Part shown: piece after piece, positions 35,461 to 49,870 of the stretch | How positions within the stretch are numbered: position 1 is the first letter of the stretch | Layout: the number at the start of each line of letters is the position of its first letter | Translations under genes and position numbers: made by a program | Origin: Anastatus disparis | Lineage: Eukaryota > Arthropoda > Insecta > Hymenoptera > Eupelmidae | Reading direction: 5' to 3' | DNA: 64,000 nucleotides | Assembly (NCBI GenBank): GCA_017163975.1 | Contig: JAFFSR010000221.1 | Coordinates: 4,030,001-4,094,000 of the forward strand | Notes under the pieces: model-generated | Told to the model about the DNA's origin: nothing | Seen by the model: only the letters and a program-made list of their open reading frames with translations | The model's database searches: none

Positions 35461-37843
35461 CTTGGTTATAATATATTCACAGGCACACGTATACGTATAT
35501 GCGCTCCAGGTAAAATCTATTGCTTTAATAGAGCTTGTTTTTCTAGTTGGCGCATCGTAAGCGCAAAGTCTCTTTAAGTTCTCTCTATCTCTTTTTTCTC
35601 TCCCTCCTTCGTCTTTTTTTTCTTCTTCTTTTAATACTTAAATGTTCGTGCGGCTGAGAAAGAGAAAGAAAGATATATATATACACAACTAGCGCATGAG
35701 GTTCGTCGCGCGATCGGCTGGGACTCGCTAGCCAGTCCGTTACGCTCTCCCATGCCTTTCGCGTCTTTTCCCTCTTCTCATATCTACACACAACGACAAC
35801 AATATTCAAATAAATATACACACGACTGACTCGCGCGCGCAAACGAGAAAAAAAATAAATTTTTCAAGTCGCGTTGTTATTGTTTTTATTTATATATTGT
35901 GCTTTTTAAAACGACGATGCCCAAGTGCTGAGAGAAAGAGAGAGGAGAAATCCATATACATAATACGAATTCGGTATATATTTTTAAAATATTGGATTTT
36001 TTTACAAAAATTCTCCTTCTTTTCATTACTGGCTTTGATCTGATCTTGAATTTTTTTTAAAGTGATTGTTGTGGATCATATTTGTAAAATCAATACATAC
36101 AGAGTGTGCTCTTAGTTGATTACTTCGAGTTTAATGTGAAAGGAGATTGTTTAAGTGATCGGATAGTGTGGTATTTTTATTACAAATTATCGGGTAATTT
36201 TGTGATTTCGCGTTTAGAGAACGAGCATTAAGTGTGACGTAATAAGTTGATTTGATAATTAATTCTTGGAAACGCTGTAAATTATAAATTTCTTACAATG
36301 TTTGATTGTTTATTTTTTCTTTATAGTGATTTAATTTCTTGTAACGATTAAACATATCAATACAATGTAAGCAGGATATGGCAAATTATTAGTATGCATT
36401 ATCAAAGCGATAAAAATTAATTTATCGAATGTTATTTTTCTCTTTTTATTTCATTTTAGTATGTTAAATTAGTAGAATTATGCTGATTGTAAATTTACAT
36501 TTTTGAATAAAAAATTTAAAAATCTCAAAAATAGTTTGAAATAGTGACATTCGAAAACGAAAACATATTTGTCAAATAATATTCGACAGTTAACCGTCGT
36601 GAAACTTAATTGATATGTAAATTTAAAAAAAAGCAAAGCAAAAAACCGGTCACAGTCTATTTTGATCCTGTTGCTCCTTTTTATATCAAATAAACATCAT
36701 ATAAAAAAATTTTAATAAAAAATCCATTCATCAAAATTATCAAAAAAAAAATGTTCGACGCTAGCCTGATTGCCAATAAAAATAAAATAAACATTATATC
36801 GCAACATTATCGTTATCGGTATTTAGGTAACAAGCGAATTCCTAAAAAAGGTAATCGGCTTCTATAGCACCTGGACTATAAGCAGTGCGCTCGCTAAGAT
36901 GATAAACAAATAGAAATCTCAAAGTAACATTGTACCGTGCGCACACATACGTGTTTACACACATATCTCCACACATAGTTTCAACCTCTTTTTGTCGACT
37001 TTCTCGTGAAATCGAACTGCTCGCTCGCTGCATAAGAATCTAAAAAAAGCAGTCGTGATCCTTTTTAAAACCTCGCCTATATATTATATAGTACGCACTC
37101 GGTGCTATTAATCACTTACCATTTTTTTAATGTAAAAAGAAAAAATATGATCCACAACGATAGGCGAGTTATCTTTCTCTCACTGGTAAAAATAATAGGC
37201 TTTATAAACTTTATATTTTCCTTCTTTTTTTTCCCCGCGCTATCTGCAGAGTTTTAGCTTTAGGTCAAGCCTGTAATGATCGAAGGAGAGTCGCCTCGGC
37301 ACTCTCTCGTTTCATATCATTATAAAATCGTGCATTGTATATATATCTTGCATTGTAGAAAGTGCCTTTCAACGACTACAACGACTTAAAGAGAAAAAAA
37401 ATATATAAAGAGAATAAAACGAAAAGAAAGGAAGAAAAAATAAATTTAATCAACGAAGAAAAATCCGACTCGTGTGTTTTCCTTAAAAAATTTCGCTACC
37501 CACGAGTATATACTTAATCTTGTATATATCATAAAAGTGTGATTAGAGAAAAAGCAAAAAAAAAGCAAAAAAAAATAGAAAAAAAGGAAATTATAATGAG
37601 ATGACCATTGAGTGATGAAAATATTCATTGAAATAGAAAAAAAAAGTTTGAATAGTTTCGTATATATGTGAAGTGTTTCAAGGATACAGCCATAAACGCA
37701 TGATTTGCAATGTGTTGAATAGTGTTGAGGGAGTGAAATTGTGCGCGAGAAAAAGAGGAAAAATAAGAGAGGACGCTTAAAAAGTCCGAGTGAATGAAAT
37801 CCAGAAAGAAGTTATTGGTTATTGTTAATATATATCAAGAGTC
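35461..37843 (+). promoter_or_regulatory. CpG-rich candidate promoter / leader region before the 37844 exon
   Basis: Two CpG-rich blocks flank AT-rich sequence. The first (about 35480-35960) holds GTCGCGCGATCGGCTGGGAC and CGACTGACTCGCGCGCGCAA, and the second (about 36830-37330) holds GCAGTGCGCTCGC and GTCGCCTCGGCAC. The GT-rich sequence at 36061-36260 resembles an insect 5' leader. It ends in purine-rich sequence running directly into the ATG at 37844, with no acceptor close by, so the leader and the 37844 exon may be one exon. The start site is not determined. Confidence 0.35.
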
Positions 37844-37936
37844 ATGCTCGCGTTAACGGCGACGCATAGGCCCATTAAGCTCGAAACCGACGATGTGAGG
37901 GACATGACGAGAAACGTCAAAGTCACTACTATTTAC
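37844..37936 (+). CDS. Candidate alternative first coding exon (31 codons)
   Basis: ATG opens MLALTATHRPIKLETDDVRD, continuing MTRNVKVTTIY, and stops at a consensus donor, TTTAC|GTGAGT, in phase 0. GC rises sharply exactly over this frame (CGCGTTAACGGCGACGC) and falls at the donor. The phase equals that of the exon at 21305-21544, so both could splice to the same downstream exon outside the window and give two N-termini. The peptide has no domain I recognise. It could instead start a separate gene. Confidence 0.5.
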
Positions 37937-40361
37937 GTGAGTTATTTTATATTCGATAAACATCCTACTTTTCTTTTCTATTTTTTTTTTTTTTATTTTA
38001 CTCATTGTTCCGAGCTAAGATTGTATATTATTATATTAACGATTGGAAAATACATATATACATGCATATATGAGTAAATTGATGCGTTAGCTTGACTGCT
38101 ACTGCTGCTGTCCGCTGAGCTGGAAAATGAATGAATAAATTTGAATTTTTCATTGGATTCTTTGGGCGCCAAAGAAGGCTCGGTCGAGTTAATCATTTTA
38201 TTCTTGAATACGTATTGGTCGAATGAAAAGCTATCGTTGCTATATACGATTGTACAATTAATCTGTTAACTTTTTTTAAAAAAAGGTTTTTAAAACTTCT
38301 TCGGATGCTATTATACATATTTATTTATTTTCTTCATTAAAAAAAAATGAAAAATCTATTGATTCCGGCTGCTCGTTCGCTGTTGTAACCTCAGCAATGA
38401 CTGTCCATCAATAAAAAAATTAATAGTTTACATTAAATAAAAAGTGGGTGTTTTTAAGATTAGATAGCAAGAATTTTATGTCGGTAATTAATCAATTTTG
38501 CCATGGCTGGTAATGAAAATGCTCATTTGCTGTATCGAGTTAACTTATAAATAATACCATTTTTGATTAATTAGTTAATAGCCTTTTACCATTTACAACA
38601 ATATACTAATGTTCATGCCATTTATATTTTGAGAAAATATTTATGGTGCTGTTTATTAGTGCATTGAAGAACATTTTATAATGATCTTATTTATAATTTT
38701 ATATCAAGTATGGAAAACAAAAAATTTAATAATTATTTTTTTTTCTTTGTATGAAATTAATCATTTTATAGAAAACTAAAATTTATTTCTATAAAATTAA
38801 TTAACTACAACTTTTTTAAAAATATTACTATTGACATGCTTCATATTGCACTTTTCATAAAAATATTTAAATCGCTGCTCGACACTATTTTTTTTTTTTT
38901 CAAATAAAAAAATATATCATACGCCTATTATTATTTTTTCATTGCGCAAAAATGATAAAATCAAACATTACCTCTGGCTATATCTCGATACAGTTATAAT
39001 CTCTTTTCACGCGTTTCAAAAGGAAATGAAAAATAAAAAGAGAGAAAAAAATATATAATACTCAATCGCGTACTACATTAAATCTATATAAAAACGGTAA
39101 CGTACCAACGACGCGTATTTTTTTCTCTCAAGGTTTCTGTAGGTGCAAGCGTTACGCGATCGTCATTCCGATCCTACGCAATTTCGGCAATCCCTTGCCG
39201 GAGCTTGTTTATGTGTGTTGGTGCGTGTACGAGAGCGTTTATGTGCTCGGAAGTAAACCGCCGACATTAATTGATTCGATTGGTTGAAAACAACACGAAT
39301 ATAATGTGAATGTATATATATACGTTACCACTGTACTCCAAAAAAGTTTCGACAAATAAAAACTTTTACTGCTTTTAAGTCTGATTATAGTCGCTCGATT
39401 TTATGGGCAAAAATTAGCTTAGTTTTCGAATCTTAATTGTATGGTTTTTTTTATTGCTTTTAAAATTATTTAAGTGTTCGGTTTATTCAATAAATTAATT
39501 CAATTTAAGAAAAAAATAAAATTAAAATAACTCTGTAGCATCTATTGAATTTAATCAAAATATTCTAAAAACTTTTTATTTTTCAAATATAAATTTTATT
39601 TTATTCTTTCACATTGTTAACGTATTGAAATCGATCTTAAAAACAAAATCTCATATTCAAAATAAATGTTAAGTATTATTTCAACAATTTGCCATAATAT
39701 TACTCAACGTCTGCTTGAATATCCAAACAATAAAATTATACAATTCTCAAGAACTTTAAATTTCATTCAAAATATTCGTCAGTAATATATTAAAAGAAAT
39801 TTCATTATATTATCATCATCAAAAAGAAGAAGAAAAAAAAAAACCTTGTTTCTCACCTCCTTGCCTTTTAAGCAATATTGTTTTTACACTCGCAATTTGC
39901 GGGAGAGAACAGAAATCTTCTTAAATAGCATGCACGTAGCGTGTAGGTGTGAATATTAACATAATTTATTTACCTCTTTTTAATATTTTTATTCTTTCTC
40001 TCTTCTTTTACGATCCGTTCTATTTTAGTCGGTCAGCGTCAATCTTTACATCGGACAAGCGCGTGTAAAGCAATGTGTATATACATATGCTGTCAAAGTT
40101 TTTCTCTCTTCAATTTTAGCACGTGTGATTAACCTACTAATTAGTTGTGTAATATTGTGCGTCGAGCGTAGCTCTTCTTTACTTGGTCATTCATACAAAT
40201 TCCACCAAAAGCATGTGTATATATAGCTTATATACATGTATATATAGAAAATCTGCAACTAGCTAGTTTGCTATATACAAAATCATAAAGTCTGAAGCTT
40301 TTGAGTACAAATTTAATTATGCGGGCTTTTAAGTGACTTGAAAGTCTTTACTCTCATAAGT

Positions 40362-40403
<42 letters not shown>

Positions 40404-43400
40404 TAAGTACCATCAAGTCCCGGCTATACACTGATTGTTTGCACGTCTGCGAGCTGATGGATAAAATTCATTCGTTATGCGGTTTACTAATTTCTTTTCT
40501 TCTTTTTGGCTTTTATTATATTTACATCACAGTGGCAATTTCGTGTTTAATTTAATCTTGCTGATTAAAATTTGTCTAATTCTGTTTTCTTTTGCGAGAC
40601 TTGAATTTTAACATGAGAATTTTCAACTTGGTCAATAGTAAATTGTTTATTCATTTTTGTTTAAGGTTTAATTAAAATATTTTTTAGTTTTATTGTTAGA
40701 AAGAATCGAAATGTAAATATTAAATTTTTCAATTTTAATGCTCTAATTAGACACCGGTGTAAACGTTAATATTTTCGTCAAACGTTTTACGTGGCTAGAT
40801 ATAATGACTGTTTGCATTTGTTATCAATACTTTAGAGCATAGGTAAATACGTTAGATCAATGACCTCATGCATTGGTACAAAATATTTTTGAAAATGCAA
40901 TTACTTTAATGACTAAATTTTTATGGATTTGCGGATAAATATGTTTCAGTTTTATCTACAGTTTTTAGATTAGATTTTACGAGACGTTTGGTATAATGTA
41001 TTCGTCATTTCTAAAGGTCGTATGAGTCAAAATGTCAGAAATATTTTAGTAAACTGTATACACGTATAGATTTTTGAATAAATATTATTTTTTTATTTTT
41101 TTAAACTTTAAAAATAGTTACAGAGATAAAAAAATCACATTTTTCTTAATTCCAAATTGTAGTGTAAAAAATTAAAAGAAAAAGTTATATAACTTTGTAA
41201 CAAGGCTAGTATCCCTTATTCTTGAGTTTTAGAAGTTAACTTGGAGTTTGGCGTTGTCGAAGATTTTCTCGTTCTTCTTTTTATTCTTGACTGCACCACT
41301 ATTTCGGTACTTCCTTCAGAAAACGTGCAGTCATAGTTTTAACTTGTTCTTATACTCGCTTTATACCTAAAAATAATTTTGTTCTTCAAAACATAACGAA
41401 CACTTTTTTTCTTCTCTTTTTTTTATTTTATTTTTAATTCTTTTTTGTAAAATTTCAGTGCTATTAGTTTAGCTTTTATGCCATTTTACAGCTTCGATGT
41501 AGTTTTATTTTTTAAAAAAATACGAATATTTTTTATACCGTTAAATTTAACCTGGGTAAATTCCAAAAAATTCATACTACATTTAATTTTTAAAAACACA
41601 TAAAATTTTCATTCTAAAATGTATATTACTAAAAATTTTGAAAGATAAATAAATACTTTCGAGATTAATTAGATAAGGAAATATGAATGTACATAAGAGA
41701 TAAGATTATGAAACATGAAAATATTTTTAATATATACATCAAATCTATTTTTAACCAGCTCATAAGCATTAAAATAAATTTAATTATTTTACAACTAATT
41801 TGCAATTATAATCATAAATTAATGAACCAAACCTACATTATGGAAAAAAAAAGTAAATTTAAAGACTGTGTCATTCATAATTTTTTTTTTTCTTATTATT
41901 AACGACATGTAATAGTATAATTTACGTTCACGCTGGAGCACTTGACGTAATTTATATTTGTAATTAAAAGTTGTACGAAATAGCCAGGCTAGGCAGGTGT
42001 TGTTATATGCACTACGTAAGAACGTTTTCATTACTACATGGAAAACTTCACTACTCTTGACATTATTAACTTATTGTTATTTGAGAAAGTTTTGAAGCAA
42101 CGACTGTATAAATATTAACGATTCATCATTTACATGACGTTAATTGAAATTTTACTTTTGTTAGACGTGTTATATCCTGTAGTATCAAAATCATTTTTTT
42201 CTGTTTAAATGTTTGAATTGTATTGATGTAAAATTGCATTTATGGATTGATGGATTATAAGTTTGCAATAAGTTTTAAAATACTTTCTTTTTATAAACAA
42301 TTTCAAAAGGCTTTATAATGCGAGACTAAAAGTATATCAACTTGAAGTTTGCATGTATATTGTATTTTTAATTTAACAAAACTTTTAAGACTTACATTAA
42401 AAAAGTTTTTTAATTTAAAAAGTTCATTAAAATTCACATTAATTTACTGACATTTGATAAATTTCATTCTCGTATTCTATAAAAAATATTCAAAACTCGA
42501 AAGTAGATGGTACCATTTCATCAAATTTTACTTCTAATTCACTCGAATGAAGATTTTTTTATCTTTATTTACCTTTTCATTTTACCAAAGTGAACAGTAT
42601 ACCAATAAGTTGAGCGAAACGAAGTTTGGCCGTCTTGAGAATGCTCTTTTTTTTCTTTGTAGAAAATCTCTTTGATCTTTGAAAATATTCATGCAGTTGT
42701 CCGAGGCTCACAAAAGCTGGCTGGTTCTTAATGTAATGCACTTCGGGTTTGTACATCGAAATAGGTCAGAGCCCTCTTTTTCGAGCATCCTTAATGGTCT
42801 TTTGCAAAACAAATCAATCGCATTTCGGCATTTCCGGTTCTATTAAAAAAGAATCACTTATAAATTAATTTTAAACTATAAAACTATTTCATTTCTTATA
42901 CAATTTAGACACAAATGTTTCAATTTGTCTTAATGATAAAATTAATATTATAAATGAGTATCATGTAATGTGGAGTATAAATATTTTTTATCGAGGATGT
43001 TGTTTTGCGGCTTGATTTTATTGGGTGCAAAAGTTTATACATATACACGTGTAATTAAGTATTCAGGAGGTAACTTCGCACACCGTATAAAATATAATCC
43101 TTGAAAATTTAGCTAAGGCGACGATATTCATGGTCATAATACACTGCAGAGCTTGGTGTATATCGTTCGCGTGTAGATTTACTTTTTTTTTTATTGTCTA
43201 TTATACCATTAAAGGTTCATTGACTTTTTTTGGAAGGTTGATTATTCTTTTTTCTTTTGCTTTTTCTTTTTTTTTCGTTTAATTAAAGTTCATTGTTAAA
43301 TATTTTTAAAAACTGGTGATACGATCTTTCTAGAATTTCTTTGTTATGATTTTAAAAACAATTGAAAATATCTCATTAAGCGTTACTGTTATTTTTCACA

Positions 43401-43779
43401 AATTACTTTAGAAATGAAAGTAAATTGTACGATTTGCGCTTTGAAAAATTTAGAAAATAGTATTCCTTTTTAGTTTTGTTTATTTCATATTATTTTCAAT
43501 CATTCTTATTTCAAATGAAACTATATTTTTTACTGGTAATAATAAGTAACAAGCCAGATGTTCGTTATGATTGAAGACCTTTCGACAGCTGGTTTTGCTA
43601 TTCTTTTTAAGTGCAATAGAACATTGTTATTATAAACTTAAAAATAAATTAAAATTTTTTACATATAAAAAAAATTATTGAAAAAAAAAGCTAAAACATA
43701 AGTATCTCTATTGAAGTTGTAAATTTGAAATAAAATATCTCGGCATTTCTAAGCACGTGCCTGATTGCTGGTATATAGA
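37937..43779. other. AT-rich intron with CpG patches near 39000-39300 and 40000-40230
   Basis: The first patch holds GTTACGCGATCGTCATTCCG and the second GCGCGTGTAAAGCAATGTG and GTGCGTCGAGCGTAGCTC. The remainder is low-complexity with no coding frame. Confidence 0.4.
40364..40401. repeat. (GA)n microsatellite
   Basis: Uninterrupted AG dinucleotide run of about 38 bases in an intron. Confidence 0.95.
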
Positions 43780-44500
43780 AAAACATGTAGTTCTATAAAC
43801 GAATACATGAATATAAATATATAGACACATCATGAGGACTGGGAGATATAATAGTTAAAGATTCCCTTAGAAGTCCTCATAGCGTGTAATAGCATACATT
43901 GTGCTAGCGACAGTTGTACCGTCAAAGAAGCGTGTAAAAAGACAGTAAAGCAGAAGAAGAAGAAGGCCCATGCCGTGACGTGACTTTCTCCGCTCTTGGC
44001 TGTCATTTCTCTTCATTATACTCTTGTCTTTCTCACGCGTTTATAACGTTCTTCTTTTTAAAATCCAAAAAAAAAAGTTTTTGAAATCGTGCTTTTTCGA
44101 AATAAAAAAAAAAATCTAACATCCAAAGGAGAAAACAAATAGAGTATACGAAATTGGCAGGTGCTACAGTTACGAAAGAAAATACCGGTCATTGACCTCA
44201 TTCGTAATTAACACGCGCAAATAAGAGAGAGAGAGAGAGAAGCTGGTTGCTGTTGCTGCCTCTATGTAGCTATCGTGTGCATTAGCTCGCACTTTTAAAC
44301 GATCGTTATATAGCTTGGCTTATAAGCGCTTATAGAACCGGGGAATCAAGAATAAGCCGCGCTGCTGTGCCACCGCAGCCGCCATAACGCGCCGGCACCG
44401 CTGCCGTCCAGTTGTTCAAAGGAATTTCCTGCGCGCCCTATACCTTATATACACGTATATATAATATATATGTGTGTATGCACTTTATACTTATGCACTT
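43780..44500. promoter_or_regulatory. CpG-rich patch with a GC-rich core
   Basis: The core at about 44350-44440 (GCCACCGCAGCCGCCATAAC, GCGCCGGCACCGCTGCCG) is among the most GC-rich sequence in this half of the window. A short GA run is at 44224-44241. I see no acceptor/donor-bounded frame. A candidate promoter or enhancer. Confidence 0.3.
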
Positions 44501-47500
44501 GCGGCAAATTATTTTCTCTACTTACTTACTGCTTACTTAGCTTTGCTATAGAGACTTGATGAGCTAAAGACGAAGGCACTTGAGTTGCGTGCGGTTAAGA
44601 GCCATGAGAATACTTGAATTTTGTAATAGGACTTAAAGATTTTTCTTCTTTTTCTTTTTTTACCTTTTTATACTAAACTCGTGGTGATGAAATCAAGTGC
44701 GCTAAAGAATTTGCGCGATTAAAGGAAAGTGGTTTTTGTTGAAAAAAAATGAACGTTTTGAGTTTTAAGTTTAACAAACTTTTAAAGCAGTTGCCTTGTT
44801 ATATTTTTTTTATTTTTATGGAGAATAAATTTTATTTTTTAAATACTTTTTTTCTTTAACTGATAAAATTAGATAAAAATAATTGAAATATTTAAAAAGT
44901 TTGTATTGAGTTTCTGACAAGACAATAAAGATGTGTTTTATTCAGAGTTATTTAAGAGAAAGAGATTTTCAGTTTAAAACTTTATTTTATCTCTTAAGTC
45001 AGAGAAAGTTTGAAGATTTCAATTGTTTTTTATTTAACAAATTAAACTTTGTACATGATTGTATTTTTAAAAAATAAGATAAAAATGTATACTTCATTTT
45101 ATATAACAAAACAAAATTATTTTCAGTTTTCATTTATTTGGTTCCTTTCGAGTTTTAAAATTAAAAATTTTACAGTTATTTTTAGATTATTTTAAGTTTT
45201 ACATTTTTCGAATGATAAAATTCCATTCTTGATAAAAAGAAAAACTTTGAGAAAATTCCAAGTCATTTAAATACCGTTTTTTTTTTCAATTTATTTCTAA
45301 ATATTAGGGCAACATACTGTGATAATATGTTATCAAGTTTTAATTAAAATTGATTAATGTTTTCGTTAACCCCTGTAAAAATCAATAATGATATGAATTA
45401 ATCATTTTAAGCTTAAATTAATCGACTTTTTTGCCATGATCCAACCGAATCATGAAAAATTTATAGCAAAAAAGTAACCTTACTGGTCGAAACAAATACT
45501 CCATTTATGGCAAATAATTTTTACGACAAGAAGACATACCATAAATATAAGTGCAAAATTGGAGATTAAAAATTTACAAGATAATTAAAAAATAAACTAA
45601 TTTTCAAAAGTATTAAACGTGTCGTTAAAAATTACAAATCATACCCGATTTCATTTCTCTTTTTGTCTTACGTTAATTCCTAATTAATTAGCGTCGTTAA
45701 AGAGACAGAAATAAAAGGTGAGCGATATATATTGAGAATGAAAAGAAGTTTAAGATTTATTTAAAAGAAGGTAGAAAGTTGCGGTAAAGGTCATTATCCC
45801 AGTGAACTTAGGGTAGGAAAGTCGAGAACTGCAGTGTAGCAGTAGCCGCACGAAGTGCAGGTACTTTAGATTCTTCTATATACGTATATATATTTGGTTA
45901 CTTCGAGTAATCGATATATGATTATCACGAAGAATCATGTATACACACTCGTACTTCTCGAAGGAACTTTATCCGTGGATATAATAAAATTCTCTCTTCG
46001 TATTTCATGTAAATTAAGGTTTATTTGTATATAACCCACGATAATTCACTTATTTATTTTGATTTAGCACGTGTAAATTGGAAATTATGGAGAAATTCGA
46101 AATATATACGTATTTTGTCTTTTTTTACAATTATTTATATAAATTAACCCGGATAATTTTTTAGTTTATAAATAATCATTCGTACCGTTAAAGTTTAATT
46201 TATTCATTTCTTAATTAAAAAGTCAATTTGTGGTTGAAGATTTTTAGTATGGATGGATTCGAAATTCATATTCATTTATGCGATAAAAATTATAGATATT
46301 TTTTTAAAACGAGTTTTCAAAGTATATATATTTTTATTATTTTATTTTGAAGAGGTGATAGGAAAGAGGTATGGCATTCAAAATTTTAAATGTGATTAAT
46401 TCTCCGCCATGTAACCAATCAATCATATTTTTTAAAATTTTAATTTTGCAATCATTTTTAAAAATCCAGAAAAACGAAATTAATTTTGAATATTTTATTT
46501 TTATTTTGATTCGTGTAAATGGTAATTTTTTGTTAAAATATGCATTTTGTAATATAATATAAATATGATATACACACGTATGCATATGCGTTAATTATTA
46601 AGCATAACCCAACTCAGAGCATGCGAATCGTCCTAAACGCTTCAGACATTTTAACACATTTAATATAGTTGCATATATTTTACAATCAACTTGTAGAATT
46701 TCAAATTAACAGAAATTCAACAAAATATGGCTAGAAAAAGATAAACTATCTAGATAGTAAAGCCTTTTTAAAAGCATAAACTTCATGAAATTAAATTCAA
46801 GTTTTCACCTTAAAAAAAATAAACCATTTAGTGTAGTTTTAACATTCGAATCATCAATTAACTAAAATACGATTATTGAATGAATTAAGAATTCAAAAAA
46901 TGTCCATAAAGAATCGAATCATTAGCAAGGGAACTCGCCTCGCAATTAAAAATAAATCAAGTACAACGAAAATATTATCAAATGCAAGGAGGAATGTTAA
47001 TTATATTCCAACATATTTATGATATAAAAGAAAGAATGTAATATAGGCATAAAACCACGCGGAAATGATCTAAGCAGTGAAGTAAAAAAAAAAGAAAGAA
47101 AGAAAAGAGGAAGAAAGAAGACGAAATACAACAAGGAAGAAGCTTTAGAATTCACGAGCATTTAACAGTTAATGCGATCATCGGTGCGTGCCTAGCGATC
47201 CACATGCGAAACAGTGCGAGTTCTTCCATACTTACATACAAACGTCCAGTATATGCAGTACTTACTTGCTCTTAGTATCTTCATCTTCTTTTTAGTGTCT
47301 GCTCAGCTGCCGTCTATATCGCGCTTTAACGCGAGTACATTTTCTTCACTTTATTTTTTTTTTTTTGTTTAATTTCTTTTGGTGGCTATTTGTACCTCGT
47401 CACCTCTTTTTTTTTTTGTTTGTTGGTTGGTTGTCTCGTTTCATTGTTGTTGTTGCTTCGTTCGGAATTTTTACTTGAGGACTTCATCCGGATGGTTCGT

Positions 47501-49579
47501 GTGTTAATCGTTTAAGTTTTTCTTTTTTTTTTTATCTATGGCTAAACGTGTGAATGAGTACGATGGCATATGCGTCCGACGTTTTTTTGCTATTGGAATG
47601 AAGCTTATTTGTGTTGAGAGTTCCAGAAGATTAAATTTAATGTGTAAAAAGGAATTGTTGAGAAAAAGTTTTTATGACTTTAATAAGCAAGTTTAAAACT
47701 GAAGATTAATATTTCTATAGTGGGGATATCAACAGTGATATAATAATAATTAAATAATGAAAATATATAATGTAACTTGAACTATCATTAAAGTTTAAAA
47801 GCAAACTAATGAGAATCAAATAAAAGTTATTTGAATAAAATTGAACAATAATATTACTGCTATTCTGTTACTTTTCAAGAGCTAGTATTTGTTTATTGAG
47901 AAAACAGCTTACAAATTGAATGCTAAAATGCACTTTGAAAACTAGTATCTACATCTTTTAAATTAAAGTAAAATATTGCTTCATTTAATCATTCATTATG
48001 CATAATGATAAATGTTGATATTTGATAATTGCAGAAAATAGTCTAGATCGAAAAGATTTACAGATCTGAAACTGGAAAACTTTATAGCTTTTACGTTTAT
48101 GCAAAGCACAATGTTAAGTATATTTACATGTCAGTGGAACAGGACGCCGTGAAACTGCGTTTCGATAACTCTTGATAAAAATAATTCTGGAATTATTAAT
48201 CTGGATTTTGAATTTATTCTAAAACAATTTCTAGAACAATAAATTATTTGCTGGTTGATCGTTAATTTTCTGCTATTTTTCTCAATAACGAGTAAATCCA
48301 GATTTTATCATTAAATATTTAAAGAATTCAAAGTCGAATAAGAATCATATATTAACCAATTTTATGTAAACCTACCGTAATTACATTTTTTTTCCAATTT
48401 ACTTATTTTCCATTTTCATCATCATATGGGAACTTCATTCCTTTCATTAAAATTTTTTATATAACTATCTGTAATATACTTATTAATTGATGATCGAAGT
48501 TTGTTGGGATTGATCTTGTTTTTCGCTAATTATTTTTTAATTATTAATTAGTTTTTAATTAGATACCAAAACTCCAATTGTTTTCGTAGATACAATTTTC
48601 ATTTGAAAATGAAAAAAAAATTTAATGACGTTACTATGTTGTTCGATTAATATTTTCTTATGTTATCATTATTAATGTCTCATATATTATGTGTGAAATG
48701 GTTTTACAGTGATCGTTGATCTATATTGATCTATGTATGTTTATCACTTTTTTTGTTTCTTTTATTGTTATATTTTTAACATTTGAAAACATGCGTTGTC
48801 CCAAAATATATTTAAATTAATAGATTGAATTTTTTTAATTTGAAAATTATGTTACCATTTGATTATTTTCTGTGAATGAATGCGCTTTTTTTCTAAAGAT
48901 GATTTTAATGAAGTACATAATGAACTTATTAATCCTTACGGTGAAAGTTTAACTTTGAAATGCAAGTTGATTATATTTTCACTGTACAAGTGTTTGACAA
49001 ATGATTAATGGATTATTATTACCACAAGACAAATGATAAAATGTTAATTTAAAAGTCTTAAAAATGTTAAACATTTTTATTTGAAGAATGATATTAAGGT
49101 GAACGAAGAAGTAATATTGGTCAATTAAATGCCTGAATGATTTGGATACTGCGTCTCTTTTTGGTAAGAACATTATTCATAACATTTATTTAAAAAAGGT
49201 TTATAAAATCAAATTAGAGCTTACAATTTTGTAAAAAATTTATTTAAAAAATTTCTAACTACTTTAAGATTAAGGGAATCGCCTGTAAATACACATGTAC
49301 TCATATACTGGCAGTTAATATAAATATATTTTTAAGAATCAAGTTATTTTTATAAAAATACTAGCATAAATATACCGCGTTTTGTGCGAACTATACTCCG
49401 TCTGGTCTGTGTAAAAGATGGATGTTTCAGTTGAAACTGGATTCTTCCTTTGTTTTGTATTATATAAAAGGTATTTTATTTCTAGAAATACATGCTTTAA
49501 GATTACAATTTATAGTAAATATTAAATTTAAAGGATACGATAAACTTTAAAGCACGCGTAATTAAATCATTCTCCATAA
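44501..49579. other. AT-rich intron with CpG patches near 45700-45990 and 47040-47600
   Basis: The second patch (ATCGGTGCGTGCCTAGCG, then a T-rich stretch) includes a 52-codon plus-strand frame from 47539 (MAKRVNEYDGICVRRFFAIG). It is compositionally plausible at its start but decays into AT-driven residues. No gene is supported. Confidence 0.4.
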
Positions 49580-49772
49580 GGTCTCCGTGGCTCAGTTAGT
49601 AGAGCAATAGATTCGTAATCTCGAGGCTCCGAGTTCGAATCCTGCTCTGGGCTAATTTATACAAGCACCACTGTACGTTACATGTGCTGCAGTTCACAAA
49701 CACACTGACGACCTTCGTCGCTAATTAGCATCATAACGATAGCATAAATAAAGCGACGTTAAATAAAATAAC
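49580..49772 (+). mobile_element. tRNA-derived SINE, full-length copy
   Basis: The 5' head (49580-49653) is tRNA-like: box A-like TGGCTCAGTTAGTAGAGCA, a CGT-anticodon-like loop (ATTCGTAATC) and a perfect box B, GAGTTCGAATCC. The anticodon and acceptor stems pair poorly, so it is not a functional tRNA. The body follows: AAGCACCACTGTACGTTACA, AACACACTGAC, CGTCGCTAATTAGCATC, CGATAGCATAAATA. The tail is GTTAAATAAAATAA. The body recurs in the deleted minus-strand copy at 11706-11856. No clear target duplication. The RNA polymerase III boxes are seen directly and retroposition is inferred from the structure. Confidence 0.85.
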
Positions 49773-49835
49773 TGCTCTTCATCAATATGTGTTTTCAAAT
49801 ATTCGCCACTTTCTATTGTAAAATTCGTTTTACGC

Positions 49836-49836
<1 letters not shown>

Positions 49837-49866
<30 letters not shown>
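49837..49866. repeat. Poly-T tract (~30)
   Basis: Uninterrupted T run about 65 bases downstream of the SINE tail. It could be the tail of an inverted retroposed insertion or a plain mononucleotide repeat. Confidence 0.9.

Positions 49867-49870
<4 letters not shown>

Noticed and set aside
47539..47697. Plus-strand frame starting MAKRVNEYDGICV
   Set aside because: Only the first dozen codons look unlike background. There is no donor or conservation evidence.
49580..49653. Functional tRNA gene (CGT anticodon)
   Set aside because: Box A and box B are good, but the anticodon and acceptor stems do not pair properly, and the sequence is fused to a repeated body also found at 11706-11856, so it is a SINE head.
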